Shown piece by piece: positions 33,701 to 40,967 of a stretch of 64,000 bases of DNA. Location of the stretch: assembly GCA_017886545.1 (NCBI GenBank), contig JAGHJS010000060.1:1-64000 (forward strand), written 5' to 3'. The notes beneath the pieces are model-generated. The model saw nothing but the letters and a program-made list of their open reading frames with translations, ran no database searches and was not told the DNA's origin. This DNA is from Clostridia bacterium (GTDB taxonomy: Bacteria > Bacillota > Clostridia > Christensenellales > Borkfalkiaceae). Position 1 is the first letter of the stretch. Each line of letters opens with the position of its first letter. The position numbers were made by a program, and so were the translations under genes.

Positions 33701-34832
33701 GGATGCCCGTGTACAGCGTATCCTCTACGGTCACCTTGATGGTGATCGAAGCCTCTTCAGGAACGTTCGTAACGGTAACGATCGTTTCGCCCGCCGCGTC
33801 TGCCGACCAGGTGCCGCTGTTGGGATCCAGCGTGAAGATGCCTTCCTTCGAATAGCTTGCCACCCACGTCGTGGACGACGCTTCTGCGGGAACAGGCGTA
33901 AAGGTCATGGCATACAGCGAAGCAAAGTAGGTCAGGTTCTCTTCAAGCGGAATCTGGTACTGCGTTTTGCCCGCACCGCCAGCAAGGATGGTCTCGCCCC
34001 TGTTGGACATGCCGTTCGTCATATCCCACGAAGTGCCCTTCGCCGTAACGAGTACATAGTCGTATTCGTCGGTGCTGTCCTCCGTCAGGTTCGCCTCAAT
34101 ACCCGTAAGCTTTGTGTACTCGGTAACGGTGACCTGCAGATACACCGTAAAGCCGCCCGCCTGTGCCGTACCGCGCAGAGCATAAGTGCCGATCTGCTCC
34201 GTCGACGTGATCGTGAGCTTCGTACCGTCCTGCGTTGCGGAGATCGCATCGCCGCCTGCGGTGAAGGTACCGTTTTCAATGGCGCCGACTTCCCATGTGA
34301 ATGTATTGTCCGCACCGTTCGGGCGTACAACGAGCGTATGTTCGGAGGAATTGCTCTCCGCCATCGAAACGGTATACGGGTCAGCGATGGTGCCCGTTCC
34401 GCCCCTCGTGTTTGAAATGCTTACGCCCGTTACGTCTTCATCCGCACCGGGATCTTCCGACGCCGTTACCGTAACGTTGATAACAAGGTCGTTCGCCTTT
34501 TCGGAAGCCTCCGAAACAGTAAGTTTTGCACTGCCTTCTGCAAGTGCTCTGACAGTGAGCTGCGTTCCGCTGACGCTACCCGTCGCCACTTCGGACGCAG
34601 AGCTTGTGACGGAGAAAGAATAGTCGGTAAGTGTGCCGACGATAAGGGTGTATGCACCGCTCTTCCCCTCCTCCAGCGTCAGGGAATACTCCCCGTCCGC
34701 ATCCGCCGTCTGCCCGCCGATGCCGATCGTCGCCTTCGTGTCGTCTGTAGACGGCTCGCAGGCGGCAAACGTGAAGCATACGCCGAGCAACAGCGCGAAA
34801 ACGATACAAAGCAATGCTTTTACTCGTTTCAT
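30780..34832 (-). CDS. 1350-residue lipoprotein with Ig-like and beta-sandwich repeats
   Basis: The lipobox FTFAAC (Cys about 25) is followed almost entirely by beta-strand-rich, Thr/Val/Asp-rich sequence. At least six Ig-like (bacterial Big type) segments can be picked out by recurring endings such as ITVTPVAN, YTLTVTEY and YTITITSND. Interspersed regions of about 150-170 residues (about 360-530, 830-990, 1215-1350) look like carbohydrate-binding modules. No catalytic motif is visible, so it is probably a cell-surface glycan-binding or scaffold protein. It is the first gene after a LacI-type operator promoter and precedes the ABC importer. Confidence 0.8.
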   Translation of the reverse strand: MKRVKALLCIVFALLLGVCFTFAACEPSTDDTKATIGIGGQTADADGEYSLTLEEGKSGAYTLIVGTLTDYSFSVTSSASEVATGSVSGTQLTVRALAEGSAKLTVSEASEKANDLVINVTVTASEDPGADEDVTGVSISNTRGGTGTIADPYTVSMAESNSSEHTLVVRPNGADNTFTWEVGAIENGTFTAGGDAISATQDGTKLTITSTEQIGTYALRGTAQAGGFTVYLQVTVTEYTKLTGIEANLTEDSTDEYDYVLVTAKGTSWDMTNGMSNRGETILAGGAGKTQYQIPLEENLTYFASLYAMTFTPVPAEASSTTWVASYSKEGIFTLDPNSGTWSADAAGETIVTVTNVPEEASITIKVTVEDTLYTGILSSAYAAETTSDKTGWNFDGFPDPWGEGDAEKAMALYSDWNLVMNKTTSDAGSTAEGGDGGQKIFYAGDPDRVYGVDMELRVDSSTGLNANTDNTIALMWAKVNMPAQATTFTIKIGTNTGNKDFLNYRVVFVAGDGSVSDISGGWIAKEEDGTGTNATYTIPESAKGKEGALVIEYALSKANDNIEAIVKDIQIATYTPVESVTANPDAASVGQGGQYTVQTTVAPANATDKSLTYAVTTAPETGYTTDITVNSNGVISVSPDAVPGAYTITITSNDNAEATDTFTLTVTEYVAVTEFNGTLSLGGREVNYGTAGQLDGAALTASYDANGIYTDPALTFAAQFNENASVVTYSVAVNGTGVAWNADNNTFTFNAVGTSEITITPTDNEDLAISFTVNVVEYQLVAGTHITSTSVGLMSADTSTLWANNAQMHNFYYNTVDKSHGNAKYNYDGDVMQFESHTVVTNNTNPVNVGYNYVSVGSDVNYLVFNVHGHSDDRILESSNFRVRVLTNDDGWTTATLLNWTTVASRWKQGDEWFTIALDVSAYQGKNIVILFEMTGGFQNGTGTYPKGSDSSAGAYLYLGNIRLLAEAPAGALTATGGQVEELRMYANASLAAAGWTVSANGSTGSYNTEKVYQPLTLTYAGSLSEATTLALTTTSFYSASVASSLYPWGVFPALNNSAASDAPTLMYTASDEGYFTIENGVITPVANGTGTLYVEAAAQNGESVTFEVKVVIAAVDKSVTIKEASRTIERGDSYTLSYETVPGAAEVTMTVTQKPDGATDDMFTLADGKFTPAANAVLGDYVITVALQDDPSVSGTVTVTVDNVTKWEDKEDILDDYIGWGVTGRCDSINEGADLVHQGIDTYLSKTVTLTDLNTLTLGARVFYRSNPDDAAKETPAVMYVSVVVDGEETRINANGYDDEITMTFDDAKFDARNEFVYDLSAYAGQTVEIRIGIDQGTHCVITDVALS

Positions 34833-34901
34833 GTCTGCTCTTTTTCCTCCTTAAATTTTTAATAAAGAACTGCAAAATGCAGGACTTTTTGGCTTAAATA
34901 T

Positions 34902-34917
34902 GCAAAAACGGTTTTCT
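34902..34917 (-). promoter_or_regulatory. Candidate LacI-type operator in the leader
   Basis: GCAAAAACGGTTTTCT matches the AAAANCGNTTTT palindrome found at three other sites near this regulator. It lies about 220 nt into the transcribed leader. Confidence 0.5.
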
Positions 34918-35042
34918 GCCGAACAAAGGAAAGCGGAGCATTTTTATTGTATTTTTGTACAACGCTCGGCGAGCTATGCACGCCTCGCTTCCATCTGCTC
35001 CGTTTTCCTCTATTTTTGCCGCTCTTTTTCTGTCAAACACCT

Positions 35043-35082
35043 GCCTCTTTCGGTTATAACCGAAAGAGGCGACTAGTCGCCT
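35043..35082. promoter_or_regulatory. Two overlapping perfect palindromes in the leader
   Basis: A perfect 28-bp palindrome (35043-35070) shares four bases with a perfect 16-bp palindrome (35067-35082). Both lie in the predicted 5' leader of the Ig-like lipoprotein operon. They could be mutually exclusive RNA hairpins or a second regulator site. The rest of the 34833-35259 gap holds the promoter, operators and lacI terminator listed here. Confidence 0.65.
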
Positions 35083-35122
35083 GCCAAAATTTTGCGTCTT
35101 TTTCCGATTTCCTCTATTTTTT

Positions 35123-35138
35123 AGAAAATCGTTTTTCT
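35123..35138 (-). promoter_or_regulatory. Candidate LacI operator at +1
   Basis: AGAAAATCGTTTTTCT is a 14/16 palindrome with a central CG. It starts at the predicted transcription start, a classic repressor position. Confidence 0.65.
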
Positions 35139-35144
35139 GCCTTT

Positions 35145-35173
35145 ATTGTATCACCAAACGTTCTGTTTGTCAA
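35145..35173 (-). promoter_or_regulatory. Promoter of the Ig-like lipoprotein / ABC importer operon
   Basis: -35 TTGACA (35173-35168) and -10 TACAAT (35150-35145), 17-bp spacer. It implies a leader of about 300 nt. Confidence 0.85.
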
Positions 35174-35213
35174 TACCTTTTTTGAAAAAATTTTTTATCT
35201 TTTCATTTTTTGT

Positions 35214-35242
35214 TAAAAAGCCCCGCCGCGGACGCGGCGGGG
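35214..35242 (-). terminator. Terminator of the GH92-GxGYxYP-lacI operon
   Basis: A 10-bp perfect GC stem (35221-35230 with 35233-35242) is followed by CTTTTTAAC on the minus strand. Confidence 0.88.
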
Positions 35243-35259
35243 AGCCGGCTCTGTATCGC

Positions 35260-36219
35260 TCAGACGACAAAGCAATCCGTACAGATCTGTTTCACTTCCG
35301 TATCGCCGTTGATCTCGCCGATAAGGATCTCCGTTGCGATCTCGCCGAGTTTACGGTAATCCTGCCGCGCGAATTTCCAGGGGATGCCGATGCCCGCGTT
35401 GTCTTCGCCCAGGGAATAGATGATGATGTCGCGCAGCGGATCGAGCCCCGCCGCCTCGGCTGCTTTGTAGATCCCGCGCGCGACCGTACCGTCCGAAGCG
35501 ATAAACGCCATCCCCACCTCGAGGAATGCCGCGGCGGCGCGCCGCCCTTCTTCTTCGGTGCTGTCTGCCGTATAAACGACCTCCGTACGCACGCCGCTCA
35601 AATCTTCAAACGCCTCACGGAACCCTTCTGCACGGTCGGCGGAGATCGTCTTGTTCTCTTCGCTGTTGACAAGGCAGAACTTGCGCACGCCCTGCAAATA
35701 CAGGCGGCGTGCCGCCTCTTTGACCAACTGCACGTTGTTCACGTCCACATAACTGATGTTGACCCCGTCTGCAGGTCTGCCGATGATGACGCAGGGAATG
35801 CGCTGCTGTTCGAGCTGCGAGATGCGGGCGTCTTCGGTGAGCGGCGTCATGACGATGGCTCCGTCGATCGGCGCTTTGTCGCGTTTGAGCATGGTAATGA
35901 CCGAATCTTTATCGATGCCGCTGTACACGAGCAGGTGCCGCCCGTACCGCGCCGCCGTACGCAGGCAGGCGACGATAAGATCGCTGTAAAAGCCGCGGAA
36001 TTTTACGTTGCTGTCCTCTTCGAGCACGAGCGCGATGATGTTCGTATTCCCGCGCGCGAGCGTCGACGCGTAAAAATTCGGCTGAAAGTCCAGCTCCTTG
36101 CAGGCGTCCAGGATTTTTTGTTTGAGCTCGGGACTGACATATTTTTTACCAGTCAGGGCGTTGGATACGGTCGATTTTACCACCCCGCACCGTTTTGCCA
36201 CGTCGTTGATCGTTACCAT
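35260..36219 (-). CDS. LacI-family transcriptional regulator
   Basis: The 319-residue protein has the LacI helix-turn-helix (residues 4-24) with the hinge helix (about 45-57), then a periplasmic-binding-like sugar sensor domain. It is the third gene of the GH92 operon, 12 bp after the GxGYxYP gene, with AAGGAGGG before its ATG. Palindromes with a central CG at 35123, 34902, 39885 and 39906 are its likely operators. It should therefore repress its own operon and the ABC importer operon until a sugar from the glycan binds. Confidence 0.93.
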   Translation of the reverse strand: MVTINDVAKRCGVVKSTVSNALTGKKYVSPELKQKILDACKELDFQPNFYASTLARGNTNIIALVLEEDSNVKFRGFYSDLIVACLRTAARYGRHLLVYSGIDKDSVITMLKRDKAPIDGAIVMTPLTEDARISQLEQQRIPCVIIGRPADGVNISYVDVNNVQLVKEAARRLYLQGVRKFCLVNSEENKTISADRAEGFREAFEDLSGVRTEVVYTADSTEEEGRRAAAAFLEVGMAFIASDGTVARGIYKAAEAAGLDPLRDIIIYSLGEDNAGIGIPWKFARQDYRKLGEIATEILIGEINGDTEVKQICTDCFVV

Positions 36220-36231
36220 ACCATTCCCTCC

Positions 36232-37743
36232 TTATACCGCATGCGGTACGTTTTCCCGTATCAGAGCGAGCAGTTCTTCCGCGTATACGACTTCGATATG
36301 CGGCGCCAGGCGTGACAGCACATAGTCTACCCTGCGCATATCCATCGTCCACGGATGCACGTTCAGGAATGTATAGCCGCATTCGGAATGAATGTCTGCC
36401 TGCCGCGCATTGAGCTGCCGCACGATGCCGTCCAGCCATTCGTCCGTGACCTTGGCGGGGTCGCAGGACGGGTGCCACAGCGAAACGCCCACACTCACGA
36501 ACGGTTTGCCGTTCGACCAGAAGATCTTCCCCTTCCCGCTCTCGTAGCGGTCGGGGTCGAGCTGCCAGATGCCGCCCTCGATCTGTTCCTGCGCGGAAAA
36601 ATACGCGAGCCTGCGCTCTGCGTTGCCGCCGCCCGTATGGGCAACGTTATCCAACAGCGCGAGCACATGCAGGTCCGCCTCACGCATCGCCTGCGCCGTT
36701 TGTTCGGCATAGTGCGGAAGCAGCTCTTCGGGATAGGTCATGCAATTTGTGTACCCTATTCCCGAAACGCCGCAGACGAACGTGTCGTTCTTTGCCGCGG
36801 CATACGCCTTCCCGAGCGCGGGCGGGCAGATGCGCGCCAACAAGGGCGGCGCGGTCCAACTCATTTTACGGGAACACGCTCCCGCCGTGCGCTGCCCGAA
36901 CAGCCCGTCACCCAAAAAATTGCGTTCCAGCCACTGCACGTTGTCCCCGTCGCTGACGACAACGGCAAGGTAATGCTTCCGCGGGTCGGCTTTTATTTTG
37001 GCAGGCACACAATGCTGCCGCTGCCGTACGGGTGCCTCGCCGCCGAAAAAACTGTGGTTGCAGGACCAGTCGCTCGGCACCACATAGTCGCCGAAGCGCG
37101 AAAGAGTACGGACGAACGCGATTTCGTTGTCCGTCCAGCCGTATACGGGGATGCCGCGCTCCGCCCAGCCGAGCACTTCTTCCAAAAAGGCGTTATCCTC
37201 GCCCGTCTTTGCAAAAAAGGTGAATGCGCCGCAGGCGATCGCCGCGTCGCGCAGATGCGGGCGGTACGCCTCGCCCTCCGTGACCTGATGGAACAGGCAG
37301 TCGCGTCGGAGTTTGCCGCGGCAGCGAAGCCAGACGGTACGCTGGCGTTCCGCATCGCCGCCGCGCACATCTGCCGCATCGAACGCAACGGGAAGTCCGT
37401 ACTTTCCGAGCGACGGCAGCTGCAAACGAGGCACGCCGAGATACCCTTCCGCCGCGCAGACGGCTGCGGCAAGGTTGATAGAAACGTCGCCTTCCGCGTA
37501 GTCAAACACCGCAAGCGCAGGCAGGTCGGGCGCAAAAGCGTCCAGCGCCTCCGCAAGGCGCATGCGCCTGTACGGAAGAGTGAGATAGTCTGTATATCGG
37601 TCAATGTCCAGGCAGATCTTTTTTCCGCCGCGGTTGACGGCGCCCTGTAAAAATACCGCGAGGGCAAGCTCTTCGGGTGAGAGCGTTTCCGTTCCGATCA
37701 GGCAGACGGGCGCCGCGCCGGAAAGAACGCCTTCCCCGCTCAC
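36232..37743 (-). CDS. GxGYxYP-domain protein without signal peptide
   Basis: The 503-residue protein aligns by eye with the two lipoprotein paralogues: VVSDGDNVQWLERN, MSWTAPPLLA, SGIGYTNCMTYP, NGKPFVSVGVSLW and NVHPWTMDM. It has no export signal, so it should act in the cytoplasm, unlike its paralogues. It starts with GTG overlapping the GH92 stop (GTGA), which shows tight coupling to the mannosidase. The reaction is unknown; a glycoside hydrolase role is only predicted for the family. Confidence 0.85.
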   Translation of the reverse strand: MSGEGVLSGAAPVCLIGTETLSPEELALAVFLQGAVNRGGKKICLDIDRYTDYLTLPYRRMRLAEALDAFAPDLPALAVFDYAEGDVSINLAAAVCAAEGYLGVPRLQLPSLGKYGLPVAFDAADVRGGDAERQRTVWLRCRGKLRRDCLFHQVTEGEAYRPHLRDAAIACGAFTFFAKTGEDNAFLEEVLGWAERGIPVYGWTDNEIAFVRTLSRFGDYVVPSDWSCNHSFFGGEAPVRQRQHCVPAKIKADPRKHYLAVVVSDGDNVQWLERNFLGDGLFGQRTAGACSRKMSWTAPPLLARICPPALGKAYAAAKNDTFVCGVSGIGYTNCMTYPEELLPHYAEQTAQAMREADLHVLALLDNVAHTGGGNAERRLAYFSAQEQIEGGIWQLDPDRYESGKGKIFWSNGKPFVSVGVSLWHPSCDPAKVTDEWLDGIVRQLNARQADIHSECGYTFLNVHPWTMDMRRVDYVLSRLAPHIEVVYAEELLALIRENVPHAV

Positions 37744-39788
37744 TTTTTCCGCACCATTGCGGCAAAGTCGCCGCCCTGCATCAGTTCGGCATAGCCGATC
37801 TTATTCTTCATTGCCGCGGGATCGAGCTTGTCGCGCTCGATGACGAGCGTTTTGCCGTTCGCCAACCGCACGGTGATCTTTTTGAAAAGGGGCAGGCTGA
37901 GCGTGAAATCCGCGCGCGAAGGGCTCATCTGGTACAATCCGAGCGCCGTGAGCACGAACCACGAAGCGAGCGAGCCGTTGTCTTCGTCGCCCGGATAGCC
38001 GTCGGGCGTATTGCGGAACGCCTCCGCCAGCCGCCCTGTAAGCTGCGCCGTCTTTGCAACGTCGCCCAATTCCGCATAGATATACGGGATATGGAAGGAA
38101 GGCTGGTTGGAAATAGCGCACTGTCCGAACTTTGCGTCCGCCATTTCACTCATTTCATGGATCTCGCCGCCGTAGCCGCCGATCGTGAAATAGCGCGGCG
38201 AAGCGACGAGCTCGTCGATCTTTTCGGCGAGTTTCCCGCCGTACAGCTTGTTCAGCCCTTCCATATCGTGATAGACGGCAAAGGAGCTCTGCCAGGCGGA
38301 ACCTTCGGTATAATCCCTGCCCCAGGCGTAACAGTCAAACGCTTCGTCGCGGAAGTTCCCCTTTTCGTCCTTACCGCGCATAAAGCCGACGGACGGGTCG
38401 AACAGGTGCCGGTAGTTATGCGTATAGCCGTCGTAACGCGCGGCGATCTCTTTGTTGCCGAGCTTGTGCGCCGCCTGCGCGATGCAGTAGTCGCCGTAAC
38501 AGTTATCCAGCGTTTCGTTCACGCTCTCTTTTGCGGCGGTGTACGGGATATAGCCGAGCGCACGGTATTCGCGCACCGCTTCGCGCCCGACCCCGGGCTC
38601 GTCGCAGGCGCAGTCGCCGTCGTGCACAAGCGCTTCGAGCATCTTTTCGCCCAGCGCCTGCGGCACGATGTCCTTTACGATCGCGTCGGCGAGCACCGCC
38701 TCGACCAGCATGCCCGGCATGCAGTTGAAATTGTTCGGGCACAGCCATTTCGGCAGCCAGCCGCTATCCTTATAATAATTATAACAGCTCTCCGCGACCT
38801 TTGCATACAGGTCCGTATCCATGAAAGAAAGATACGGGTATAAGGTGCGGTATGTATCCCAGAAGCCGTTGTCCACATACATGTAGCCGTCTACGATCTC
38901 GCCCGTTTCCAGGTTGAGGTGGCGGACGCGCCCCTCGGCGTCCTCCTCCCAGAACCTGCGCGGCCACAGATACGCGCGGTACATGCTCGTGTAAAACACG
39001 GCTTTGCGCTCTTCGTTTTCGTCCTCGACCTCGATCCCGGAAAGGTAGCGCTCCCATTCGTCGCGCGCCGCGGCGGAGAGCGATTCAAGCGTTTTCCCCT
39101 CGAGCTCACGGCGATAATTGAGAATCGCCTGCCCGGCGGAGAGGAAGGACGTTGCAAAGCGGCATTCCGCCTGCCGCGCCGTCGTAACGAGGGAGACTGC
39201 ATTTTTGCCGTACTCCGCCGTGAACGGCACGTTCAGCGTAAAGACAAAATATTCTTTGAGCTCGCCGTATGCCACGGGATGCGCGGCAGCCGTCGTATAG
39301 CCCGAGACCATGCCGCTCGCTTCGTCATAGGTAAACACCGTGCGCTCGTCGCCGATGATGTTGACACGGTTGCACGTTTCGTCCGAAAAGGTGAACCGGA
39401 TCGCCGCGCCGCTGTTGGTCGGCGCAAGCTCAAAGGTATAACGGTCGCGGTAGACATACCCCTTCATATAAGCGGGTTCGAGAACGCAGCCCTCGTTGTC
39501 AAAAGACGACCATCTCTTCTCTTCCTCAAAAAAGAGTTTCCCGCGCTGCCCCGTGATGATGAGCTGCCCGTAATCCTGCAGCCAGGGCGACGGCTGATGC
39601 GTGAGGCGTATCCCTTCAAAACTCTTTGACCGCGGAGAATAGAACCAGGGTGAAGCCGCCTTTTCGTTCTGTAAAGTGAACGACGCCATGCCGTGCGGCA
39701 CCGCCGTGAGCGGCAGAACGTTGCCGCTCGAAAACCGCCTTACATTTTCAGTCCCCAATTTAACGTTAACATAGCGATAGTTTTTCAT
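37740..39788 (-). CDS. Alpha-mannosidase-like glycoside hydrolase, GH92
   Basis: The 682-residue protein shows GH92 signatures: the N-terminal beta-sandwich with GTENVRRFSSGNVLPLTAVP, the (alpha/alpha)6 domain with DNGFWDTYRT, EGSAWQSSF and the acidic GYPGDEDNGSLASWF that supplies the catalytic base region. GH92 enzymes are Ca2+-dependent exo-alpha-mannosidases that act on N-glycans or mannans. No signal peptide is present, so it acts on imported fragments. ATG at 39788 follows GGAGCAG. It heads an operon with GxGYxYP and lacI. Confidence 0.92.
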   Translation of the reverse strand: MKNYRYVNVKLGTENVRRFSSGNVLPLTAVPHGMASFTLQNEKAASPWFYSPRSKSFEGIRLTHQPSPWLQDYGQLIITGQRGKLFFEEEKRWSSFDNEGCVLEPAYMKGYVYRDRYTFELAPTNSGAAIRFTFSDETCNRVNIIGDERTVFTYDEASGMVSGYTTAAAHPVAYGELKEYFVFTLNVPFTAEYGKNAVSLVTTARQAECRFATSFLSAGQAILNYRRELEGKTLESLSAAARDEWERYLSGIEVEDENEERKAVFYTSMYRAYLWPRRFWEEDAEGRVRHLNLETGEIVDGYMYVDNGFWDTYRTLYPYLSFMDTDLYAKVAESCYNYYKDSGWLPKWLCPNNFNCMPGMLVEAVLADAIVKDIVPQALGEKMLEALVHDGDCACDEPGVGREAVREYRALGYIPYTAAKESVNETLDNCYGDYCIAQAAHKLGNKEIAARYDGYTHNYRHLFDPSVGFMRGKDEKGNFRDEAFDCYAWGRDYTEGSAWQSSFAVYHDMEGLNKLYGGKLAEKIDELVASPRYFTIGGYGGEIHEMSEMADAKFGQCAISNQPSFHIPYIYAELGDVAKTAQLTGRLAEAFRNTPDGYPGDEDNGSLASWFVLTALGLYQMSPSRADFTLSLPLFKKITVRLANGKTLVIERDKLDPAAMKNKIGYAELMQGGDFAAMVRKK

Positions 39789-39873
39789 GTTCTGCTCCGC
39801 AAAAAATAAATTCTTTCCGCACCGTCCGTTCTCCTTCCCTTCCTCAGGCGGGAACGGCGATGTTTCTATATTT

Positions 39874-39902
39874 ATTATAAAATAAGAAAAACGGTTTGTC
39901 AA
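39874..39902 (-). promoter_or_regulatory. Consensus promoter of the GH92 operon
   Basis: -35 TTGACA (39902-39897) and -10 TATAAT (39879-39874), 17-bp spacer, perfect consensus. Confidence 0.92.
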
Positions 39903-39922
39903 TACAAAAAACCGTTTTTTCT
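39885..39922 (-). promoter_or_regulatory. Pair of candidate LacI operators at the GH92 promoter
   Basis: One site with AAAAACGGTTT (39885-39900) lies in the promoter spacer. A second, AAAAAACCGTTTTTT (39906-39920), sits just upstream of the -35 box. The centres are 21 bp apart, about two helical turns. Confidence 0.65.
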
Positions 39923-39963
39923 CTATCAAAATTCACATTTTTTTTGAAAATCAAACTTTTTCA

Positions 39964-39992
39964 GGCGAGCCGCCGTTCAAAACGGCGATTCG
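39964..39992 (-). terminator. Possible terminator of manA-ROK
   Basis: An imperfect stem (AGGCGA/TCGCC outside, CGCCGTT/AACGGCG inside) is followed by TGAAAAAGTTTGATTTT, a poor T-run, on the minus strand. Confidence 0.4.
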
Positions 39993-40007
39993 CCCGCATT
40001 TGTCCGC

Positions 40008-40967
40008 TCATTTCCTGCACATCGCCAGGCGCGCGGCGCCGCAGAGCCCCGCGTCGTTGCCGAGGCTTGCCGCGACGATCGCAACGGGCGCGTAGTCCGC
40101 GCCGCCGAACAGCCAGGGCGAAACTTTTTCGCGCAGGGGCGCAAGCAGCGTTTCCCCTTCCGCGCATACGCCGCCGCCGAGCACGATCGCTTCGGGGCGG
40201 AAGATGTTCACAAGGTTTATAACGCCTTCCGCAAGGTAGGAGATGTACTCGTCCACGACCTGTTTTGCCGCAGCGTCGCCCGCGCGCATGCCGTCGAACG
40301 CCGTCTTCCCGTCCACGTTCTCCAAGCTGCCCGCGATCTTCCACATGGCGCTCTCTTTATGCGCCACCATGCTCTCGCGGGTGCGGCGGATCAGCCCCGT
40401 CGCAGACGCGTACGCTTCAAAACAGCCCTTGCGCCCGCAGGTGCAGTCCCAGCCGCCGCGTTCGATGACCATATGCCCGATCTCGCCGCCTGCGGAACGG
40501 AACCCTTCAAACAGTTCGCCGTTGAGGATGACGCCGCCGCCCACGCCCGTACCGAGCGTGATAAAGACCATGGAGCCGAACTGCTTGCCAGCGCCGCAGA
40601 AGTGTTCGCCCAGCGCCGCGGCGTTCGCGTCGTTCGTGATGCACACGGGCAGCCCCAGCCGCTCCTGCACCGCGCCGCACAGCGGCACGTTTTCCCAGCG
40701 GATGTTGTTGCTGTACACGATGACGCCGTGTTCCGCGTCGATCAGCCCGGGCGACCCGATGCCGACGCCCGCGACCTGCCCTTCCTGCAGCCCCGCGCGC
40801 GAAGCAAGGTCTTTGACCAACTGCGCCATATCCGCCGCGATCGCGCCGTAAGGGCGTTCGCGCCCCGTCGGGATCTTATCTTTGATGACGATACGCCCCT
40901 GCTCGTCTACAATGCCGCCCTTTACAAAGGTGCCGCCGAGGTCCAGCCCCGCATAATACTTTTTCAT
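40008..40967 (-). CDS. ROK-family sugar kinase (glucokinase type)
   Basis: The 319-residue kinase has the ATP-binding GLDLGGTFVKGG, the GTGVGGGVI loop, the catalytic Asp in TNDANAAALGE and the ROK zinc motif CTCGRKGCFE. It phosphorylates a hexose in the cytoplasm. Glucose is the default for this subgroup, but mannose would make sense because the start codon overlaps the stop of manA (4 bp) and GH92 lies downstream. AAGGAG precedes the ATG. Confidence 0.92.
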   Translation of the reverse strand: MKKYYAGLDLGGTFVKGGIVDEQGRIVIKDKIPTGRERPYGAIAADMAQLVKDLASRAGLQEGQVAGVGIGSPGLIDAEHGVIVYSNNIRWENVPLCGAVQERLGLPVCITNDANAAALGEHFCGAGKQFGSMVFITLGTGVGGGVILNGELFEGFRSAGGEIGHMVIERGGWDCTCGRKGCFEAYASATGLIRRTRESMVAHKESAMWKIAGSLENVDGKTAFDGMRAGDAAAKQVVDEYISYLAEGVINLVNIFRPEAIVLGGGVCAEGETLLAPLREKVSPWLFGGADYAPVAIVAASLGNDAGLCGAARLAMCRK

